A stretch of DNA of 64,000 bases from Ornithinicoccus halotolerans. Lineage in GTDB: Bacteria > Actinomycetota > Actinomycetes > Actinomycetales > Dermatophilaceae. Positions 59,674 to 64,000 of the stretch are shown piece after piece. The stretch is taken from assembly GCF_009602535.1 (NCBI RefSeq), contig NZ_WIQI01000001.1, forward strand, positions 1 through 64,000. The letters run 5' to 3'. The number at the start of each line of letters is the position of its first letter. Positions within the stretch are counted from its first letter, which is position 1. The notes beneath the pieces were generated by a model that saw only the letters and a program-made list of their open reading frames with translations, was not told where the DNA came from and ran no database searches. A program made the position numbers and the translations under genes.

Positions 59674-60090
59674 ATGCAGTTCCTGCCGAAGCCGCCGACG
59701 CAGAAGGGACGGGAGGAGTGGTTCACCGGTGACGTCTACCTGGACGTCATCGCCAAGGGGGAGGAGCCCTCGCGGATCCGGGTCAACGCGGTGCGGTTTA
59801 CGCCCGGAGCCCGCACGGCCTGGCACCGGCACGCGGTCGGACAGACGCTGCACGTGACCGACGGGCTTGGGCTGGTGCAGTCCCGCGGCGAGGACGTCGA
59901 GCGGATGCGGGCCGGGGACACCGTGCACACCCCCGCGGGGGAGTGGCACTGGCACGGCGCCGACCCTGAGCACCACATGACGCACCTGGCGATGTGGGAG
60001 TCTCCCGGCCCGGACGCCGGTGTCCCCGAAACCGAGTGGGGCGAGCACGTCACCGACGAGGAGTACCGGGCGGACCCGCAGCCCGGCTGA
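59674..60090 (+). CDS. Cupin domain protein
   Basis: This 138-residue single cupin has the metal-binding motif 1 pattern TAWHRHAVGQTLHVTDGLGLVQSRGED and motif 2 MRAGDTVHTPAGEWHWHGADPEHHMTHLAMW. Such small cupins include quercetinase/carboxymuconolactone-associated proteins, but the function is unknown. ATG 59674 is preceded by GAGGAGGAGAG. Confidence 0.85.
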   Translation: MQFLPKPPTQKGREEWFTGDVYLDVIAKGEEPSRIRVNAVRFTPGARTAWHRHAVGQTLHVTDGLGLVQSRGEDVERMRAGDTVHTPAGEWHWHGADPEHHMTHLAMWESPGPDAGVPETEWGEHVTDEEYRADPQPG

Positions 60091-60091
60091 T

Positions 60092-60120
60092 CGGGGCGCG
60101 CTGCCCCGGCGTCACGCCGG
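60092..60120 (+). terminator. Two small tandem hairpins after the cupin gene
   Basis: CGGGGC-GCGCT-GCCCCG (60092-60108) and CCGGCG-TCA-CGCCGG (60106-60120) share a few bases and lie directly after the stop. A GC-rich terminator is likely. Confidence 0.55.
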
Positions 60121-60181
60121 CGTTACGCGGGCGTCGCGCCTGGCGGCGGAGGCGGCCAGCCCCGCCGCTACAGTGCTGGCC

Positions 60182-61552
60182 ATGGCGGCCGGACCTGGAG
60201 CGGTGAGCAGCCAGGGCCTCTACCGGCGGCTGGTGCGCGCCGACCGTAGCGGCCAGAGCAAGCCCGAGCAGCAGCAGGTCGCCCGCAACGGGCTGCGGCA
60301 CCTGGCGGCCAACGGCCTGCAGGCCGTCGGGGACCAGGTCGTCAACGCCCGCACCGTGCTGCCGTGGCTGCTGTCGGCGCTCGGGGCGCCAGGGGCGTTG
60401 ATCGCGCTGCTGGTGCCGGTCCGCGAGTCGGGGTCGATGCTGCCGCAGGCCTGGCTGGCGCCGGTCGTGGAGCGCCGGGCGCGCCGGGCGCCGCTGTGGG
60501 TGCTTGGTGCCGCGGGGCAGGCGCTGGCCGCGGCGGGGATGGGGCTCGCCGCCGCCACCATGACAGGGGTGGCCGCGGGGCTGGTCCTGGTGCTGTGCCT
60601 GGCGCTGTTCTCGCTGGCCCGGGCGCTGTGCTCGCTGGCCGGCAAGGACGTCCTCGGCCGGACCGTGCCCGGAGGGCAGCGCGGGCAGATCAACGGACTG
60701 GTCACCGTGGCCGGGGGCGCCGTCGCCATCACGCTGGGGCTCGTGGTCCGGGGGCTCGGTGACGTGGGCGCCGTGGCCCCGCTCGCGGCGCTGCTCGCGG
60801 GTGCGGCCGTGGCGTGGGTGGCGGCGCTGCTGGTCTACCGGCGGATCGAGGAGCCGGTCGAGGAGGTGTCCGCGCGGGGCGCGGCGCGCGGCGATGAGCA
60901 GCCGGCGAGAGGCGAGGGCCAGGAGGGCGGTCTCGCCCGCAGCTGGCGGCTGCTGCGGCAGGACCCGGTGCTCCGGCACTTCGTGGTGGTGCGGTCGCTG
61001 CTGCTGGTGTCGGCGCTGAGTCCGCCGTTCGTGGTGGCCCTCGCCGCCGAGCGGGAGGGCAGTGCGCTCGCGGGGCTGGGGTCCTTCGTGATCGCCCAGG
61101 GGGTTGCGGCGCTCATCGGTGGCCGGCTCTTCGGCCGGCTCGCCGACCGCTCATCCCGGACGCTGATGGCGGCCGGCGCGGGCGCGGCCGCACTGGTGGT
61201 GCTCGCGTTCCTCGCGCTGCTGGCCGTCCCGGCGGCGAGGGACGCGATGCTGCTCTACCCCGCTGCCTACCTGCTCCTCGCCCTCGCCCATACCGGCGTG
61301 CGGGTGGCCCGCAAGACCTACGTGGTGGACATCGCCGAGGGGGACCGGCGCACCGACTACGTGGCGGTCTCGAACACCGCGATGGGCGTGCTGCTGCTGG
61401 TGGCCGGCGCGGTCTCCGGGGGGCTGGCGGTGCTCGGGGCAGAGGCGGCGCTGGGCTTCCTCAGCGGGTTGGGCCTGCTGGGCGCCGTCCTCGGCCGGCG
61501 GCTGCCGGAGGCGCGGGAGGAGGCCGCGACTCAGACCCGCGGCGCCCCGTAG
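60182..61552 (+). CDS. MFS-type membrane transporter
   Basis: This 456-residue protein has 10-12 hydrophobic segments. The N-terminal part RNGLRHLAANGLQAVGDQVVNARTVLPWLLSALGAPGALIALLVPVRESGSMLPQAWLAPVVERRARRAPLWVLG and GRLFGRLADRSSRTLMAAGAGAAALVV match MFS loop patterns. A charged cytoplasmic loop (EEVSARGAARGDEQPARGEGQEGG) splits the halves. The substrate is unknown. ATG 60182 is chosen; the end overlaps the PPOX gene on the other strand by 22 nt. Confidence 0.75.
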   Translation: MAAGPGAVSSQGLYRRLVRADRSGQSKPEQQQVARNGLRHLAANGLQAVGDQVVNARTVLPWLLSALGAPGALIALLVPVRESGSMLPQAWLAPVVERRARRAPLWVLGAAGQALAAAGMGLAAATMTGVAAGLVLVLCLALFSLARALCSLAGKDVLGRTVPGGQRGQINGLVTVAGGAVAITLGLVVRGLGDVGAVAPLAALLAGAAVAWVAALLVYRRIEEPVEEVSARGAARGDEQPARGEGQEGGLARSWRLLRQDPVLRHFVVVRSLLLVSALSPPFVVALAAEREGSALAGLGSFVIAQGVAALIGGRLFGRLADRSSRTLMAAGAGAAALVVLAFLALLAVPAARDAMLLYPAAYLLLALAHTGVRVARKTYVVDIAEGDRRTDYVAVSNTAMGVLLLVAGAVSGGLAVLGAEAALGFLSGLGLLGAVLGRRLPEAREEAATQTRGAP

Positions 61553-61968
61553 GTGCGCTCGACGGTCACGGTCATGACGAGGCGACCTTGGTCGACCTGC
61601 GCCTGCCGGTACTCATCCCAGTCCGGGTGCTCGCCGGACAGCCTCCGGTAGTAGTCGACCAGCTGGTCGACCACCTCGTCGTGCGGGTCGGCCGCCACCG
61701 CGCTGAGCTCGGCCCGGCCCTCGGCGACCAGGTATCCCCAGAAGTCCTCGGTGCTCACGTGCAGCGCGACCCAGGGCTCCCGGGCGGCGTTGTGGGTCTT
61801 GGCCCGGTCGGCGGTCACCGAGACCCGGGCGGTGCCGGCATCGCGGTGGTACTCGTACAGGACGTTGGACAGCTGCGGGCGGCCGTTGCGCCGGATGGTG
61901 ACCAGCGTGCCCTGGGACCGGGCGGCGAGGAAGTCGTGGTGCTCGTCGGAGATGCGCTGTGGGTCCAT
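61531..61968 (-). CDS. PPOX-family (F420/FMN-dependent) oxidoreductase
   Basis: This is a 145-residue split beta-barrel flavin/F420 protein. FLAARSQGTLVTIRRNGRPQLSNVLYEYHRDAGTARVSVTADRAKTHNAAREPWVALHV is typical of the PPOX class F420-dependent family, and the C-terminal EHPDWDEYRQAQVDQGRLVMTVTVERTYG is as in TIGR-type actinobacterial members. The substrate is unknown. The start ATG 61968 (MDPQRISDEHHDFL) begins the family N-terminus. Confidence 0.85.
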   Translation of the reverse strand: MDPQRISDEHHDFLAARSQGTLVTIRRNGRPQLSNVLYEYHRDAGTARVSVTADRAKTHNAAREPWVALHVSTEDFWGYLVAEGRAELSAVAADPHDEVVDQLVDYYRRLSGEHPDWDEYRQAQVDQGRLVMTVTVERTYGAPRV

Positions 61969-62024
61969 GCCGTGGCAACGCACCGACTCCCGGATGGTAT
62001 CCCGCGCCGGCCGCGACGACGAGG

Positions 62025-62540
62025 TCAGCCGGCGGTGCGCACGTCCGACCAGGTCGCTACCTCGGCGTCCAGATCCAGCTGCTCGACGACGGCGGCATCC
62101 GCGTACTCGCCCCACGCCTCGCGCGGCAGCAGCCACATGATCTCGAACTCGTTGCCATCAGGGTCGGTGCCGTAGACGCTCTTGGTCGCCCCGTGGCTGG
62201 ACTCGCCTGCGTAGGCGCCGGCTTCGCGCAGCTGGGTGCGGAACTCGACGAGCTCCCCGATGGTGTCGAGCTGCCAGGCCAGGTGGTAGAGGCCCACGCC
62301 ACGGCCGCGTGGACCCTCAGGTGCGTCGATGCCGAACAGGCCGAGGTCGTGGTGGTTGCCGGACCGCGGCAGCCGCAGGAACGCGGCGTCGAGCGCATCC
62401 ACACGAGTGACCAGCTCCATGCCGAACACCTCGGTGTAGAACCGCAGGGACCGGCTCAGGTCGGCCACGAAGAGGACCGCGTGGTTGAGACGGGTGGGGG
62501 AGACGGCGATGGGAATGCTCCTCGGGACGTGAGCCAGCAA
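62025..62540 (-). CDS. VOC family (catechol dioxygenase/glyoxalase-like) protein
   Basis: This protein has up to 171 residues in a VOC fold: SPTRLNHAVLFVADLSRSLRFYTEVFGMELVTRVDALDAAFLRLP and VGLYHLAWQLDTIGELVEFRTQLREAGAYAGESSHGATKSVYGTDPDGNEFEIMW. The conserved His and Glu residues for metal are present (LNHAV, YHLAW, FEIMW). The start is unclear: TTG 62540 is the first conventional codon, while a strong CGAGGAG site precedes an ATC codon at 62510, from which the domain would begin as IAVSPTRLNH. Confidence 0.8.
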   Translation of the reverse strand: MLAHVPRSIPIAVSPTRLNHAVLFVADLSRSLRFYTEVFGMELVTRVDALDAAFLRLPRSGNHHDLGLFGIDAPEGPRGRGVGLYHLAWQLDTIGELVEFRTQLREAGAYAGESSHGATKSVYGTDPDGNEFEIMWLLPREAWGEYADAAVVEQLDLDAEVATWSDVRTAG

Positions 62541-62706
62541 GCACGCGGCTCAGACGGTCGTTGTGCATTCAACTATAGCGGACGCTGCAGGAGCCGAGCA
62601 TGCCGTCACCCACGGCGTCCGGACCGCGGTGGTGGAGGTTGACGCCCCGTGGGCACCGGCGTATACCGAGACTGAGGCGGTCTCCCTACTCCCCGCAGAG
62701 GTCGTG

Positions 62707-63561
62707 ATGGCGCCAGTCGGTGCTGGTCGGCGGGTCGCCGTGGCGGCGGCCGCGCTGGTGCTCATCGGCGGGTGCGGAAGCGGTGCGCTCAGGCCGCCGG
62801 GGCAGGCCGACGACCCGCCGGCAGCCACCAGCCAGCAGAGCAGCGGCGCGGAGACCACCGGCTCGGCGGGCACCGGCGGCGCCACCGGCACCCGTCACAC
62901 CCCAGGTGCCGGTGGTGGTACCGGCGACGCCGGTGATGACGACGGAGAGCTGTTCTCGTTCGGGCTCCCGGAGGGCCCCAGCAGCATCGCGGGCATCCCG
63001 GTCGACGACGTCTACATCCCGCTCGCGGCGGGCCGCTGCGCGCAGGCCCAGACGGACCTGGACCTGCGGTGGGAGGACTTCGAGTCCCCCCGCACGGTGC
63101 TGCTCTACCAGGCGGGGATCAGCCTGTGCCTCGGCGACGAGGCCGCTGCCCGCGACTGGCTCGCCCGCGCCGGCGAGCTCGGCTGGTCGGGCGTCGGGCG
63201 GGAGGTGCCGGTGGTCAACGACGCCGGTGTGCAGACGGGCACCTTCCGTTACGACTGCGAGCTGTACCGCTCCCTCGTCCACGTGCTGGCCAGGGTGCCG
63301 AGGGACTCGGTGAGCTGTCCCGACGGGGAGGCGCCCCCGTGGTCGCAGCCGGGCGTGGACCCACGCCTCGGCACCGCCGGTCCGGCGACCACGGCGACGG
63401 GTGACGACACCGGGACGGCGACCGACAGCGGCGCCACGGACACCGGCACCACGGACACCGGCACCACGGACACCGGCACCACGGACACCGGCACCACGGA
63501 CACCGGCACCGGCCCGGGCGACGACGCCGCTACCGACACTGCCGCGCCCGGGGACGGGTAG
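62707..63561 (+). CDS. Lipoprotein with TDTGT repeat tail
   Basis: This is a 284-residue putative lipoprotein. MAPVGAGRRVAVAAAALVLIGGCGSG gives a signal peptide with lipobox GGC. A Gly/Thr/Pro-rich linker (to about 80) leads to a globular region (LFSFGLPEGPSSIAGIPVDDVYIPLAAGRCAQAQTDLDLRWEDFESPRTVLLYQAGISLCLGDEAAARDWLARAGELGW) that looks like a helical TPR-type fold with several Cys. The C-terminus is a low-complexity TDTGT repeat. ATG 62707 is preceded by AGAGG. The function is unknown; membrane-anchored and extracytoplasmic. Confidence 0.65.
   Translation: MAPVGAGRRVAVAAAALVLIGGCGSGALRPPGQADDPPAATSQQSSGAETTGSAGTGGATGTRHTPGAGGGTGDAGDDDGELFSFGLPEGPSSIAGIPVDDVYIPLAAGRCAQAQTDLDLRWEDFESPRTVLLYQAGISLCLGDEAAARDWLARAGELGWSGVGREVPVVNDAGVQTGTFRYDCELYRSLVHVLARVPRDSVSCPDGEAPPWSQPGVDPRLGTAGPATTATGDDTGTATDSGATDTGTTDTGTTDTGTTDTGTTDTGTGPGDDAATDTAAPGDG
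63436..63510 (+). repeat. Five perfect 15-bp tandem repeats
   Basis: ACGGACACCGGCACC is repeated five times without change, encoding (TDTGT)5 near the C-terminus of the lipoprotein. Perfect identity suggests recent slippage or strong constraint; being a multiple of 3, copy change would keep the frame. Confidence 0.9.
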
Positions 63562-63566
63562 GCCCG

Positions 63567-64000
63567 GTGGACCGCGCGCCCGGTAACGACCCACCCCACC
63601 CGTTCACCCGGCAGCCGCCCGTGGTGGAGGGACTGGCGACCGTGCTCCGTCCGGCCATCTCGCTGTTGGCGAACGTCGCGGTCGTCACCGCCCTGCTCGT
63701 CTACTTCGGGTGGCGGCGCAGCTCCGTGCACGCCCAGCAGCTCGGGTTGTCGGAGACGGTCTTCGGGATCACGACCCAGGACTACCTGCTGCGCAGCGTC
63801 CGACCGGTGCTGGTCCTGCTCATCGGTGTCGCGGTGGCCGGCGTGCTCTGGGTCCTCCTCGACCGGTGGCTGGTGCGCCGCCTGCCGCAGCGCTCCGGGC
63901 GGCGTCACGGCGGTGACCCTGCCCGGCCGCTCACCGCCTGGGTACTGCGGCTGCTGACCTGGGCATGGCTGGTACTGCCGACCGCGGTGTTCCTGCTGGG
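63567..64000 (+). CDS. Membrane protein, N-terminal part (runs off the window)
   Basis: This 144-codon partial ORF begins at GTG 63567, 5 nt after the lipoprotein stop, probably in the same operon. The N-terminus is Pro-rich (MDRAPGNDPPHPFTRQPPVV), followed by three hydrophobic segments: LATVLRPAISLLANVAVVTALLVYF, VLVLLIGVAVAGVLWVLL and LLTWAWLVLPTAVFLL. A polar loop with SVHAQQLGLSETVFGITTQDYLLRSV lies between. No family is recognised. Confidence 0.6.
   Translation, partial: MDRAPGNDPPHPFTRQPPVVEGLATVLRPAISLLANVAVVTALLVYFGWRRSSVHAQQLGLSETVFGITTQDYLLRSVRPVLVLLIGVAVAGVLWVLLDRWLVRRLPQRSGRRHGGDPARPLTAWVLRLLTWAWLVLPTAVFLL

Noticed and set aside
63436-63510. Short repeats suggesting a CRISPR array or iteron origin
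   Set aside because: The 15-bp units are contiguous, in frame and code for a low-complexity protein tail; no origin genes are near.

Overview
The window is high-GC actinobacterial DNA. The evidence is the order murD-ftsW-murG-murC-ftsQ-ftsZ ... pgeF-yggS-sepF-yggT-divIVA, the frequent GTG starts with 4-base start/stop overlaps, an FtsZ ending in [10 protein letters not shown], a Gram-positive-type Tad pilus set, and an IdeR-like iron box. The style suggests Micrococcales or a related order, but the family cannot be fixed from this sequence alone. No tRNA, rRNA, insertion sequence, prophage or CRISPR array was seen.

Layout. 1-6.8 kb: the end of the division and cell wall (dcw) cluster (murD partial, ftsW, murG, murC, ftsQ, ftsZ), closed by a perfect 40-bp palindrome. 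6.9-14.4 kb: a Tad/Flp pilus operon (flp, tadE, tadG-like, cpaB, cpaE/tadZ, cpaF/tadA, tadB, tadC) placed between ftsZ and the rest of the division genes. tadC overlaps pgeF by 4 nt, so the pilus operon runs directly into pgeF-yggS, with sepF, yggT and divIVA downstream. 18.4-21 kb: a zinc-ribbon protein, a TraR/DksA-type zinc-finger protein, lspA and an RluD-type pseudouridine synthase. 21.2-26.2 kb: a lipoprotein, a small membrane-anchored protein and an HTTM (gamma-carboxylase-like) membrane protein, then an MFS transporter, a DapA-superfamily protein preceded by a 44-codon ORF, a UspA protein and a SnoaL-like protein.

26.4-30.4 kb (minus strand): an Fe-siderophore ABC importer (binding protein, two FecCD permeases, ATPase) behind an IdeR/DtxR-like box. 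30.6-34.2 kb: dnaE. 34.2-45.4 kb: a frameshifted lectin/GH16-like gene, a DUF808 membrane protein, a three-copy 50-bp repeat, an S9 oligopeptidase, a TetR regulator, a small membrane protein, a HIT protein, a UbiB-like kinase, a beta-hydroxyacid dehydrogenase, a baeRF-like protein and a Kv-like potassium channel.

45.5-58.1 kb: a complete rhamnoside/L-rhamnose module. It has an apparently cytoplasmic GH78 alpha-L-rhamnosidase, a binding protein with two permeases but no ATPase gene, a LacI regulator (minus strand), and divergent rhaM-rhaI-rhaD-rhaB in which rhaD is an aldolase/dehydrogenase fusion. LacI-type operators lie at the probable transcription starts of both halves. Inferred flow: rhamnosides are imported, hydrolysed inside the cell, and L-rhamnose is isomerised, phosphorylated, cleaved to dihydroxyacetone phosphate and lactaldehyde, and the aldehyde is oxidised.

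58.1-64 kb: a PhnB-like VOC protein, two more copies of the dispersed repeat, a CHAD protein, a cupin, an MFS-like protein, a PPOX-family enzyme, a VOC dioxygenase-like protein, a lipoprotein with a TDTGT repeat tail, and the start of a membrane protein cut by the window edge.
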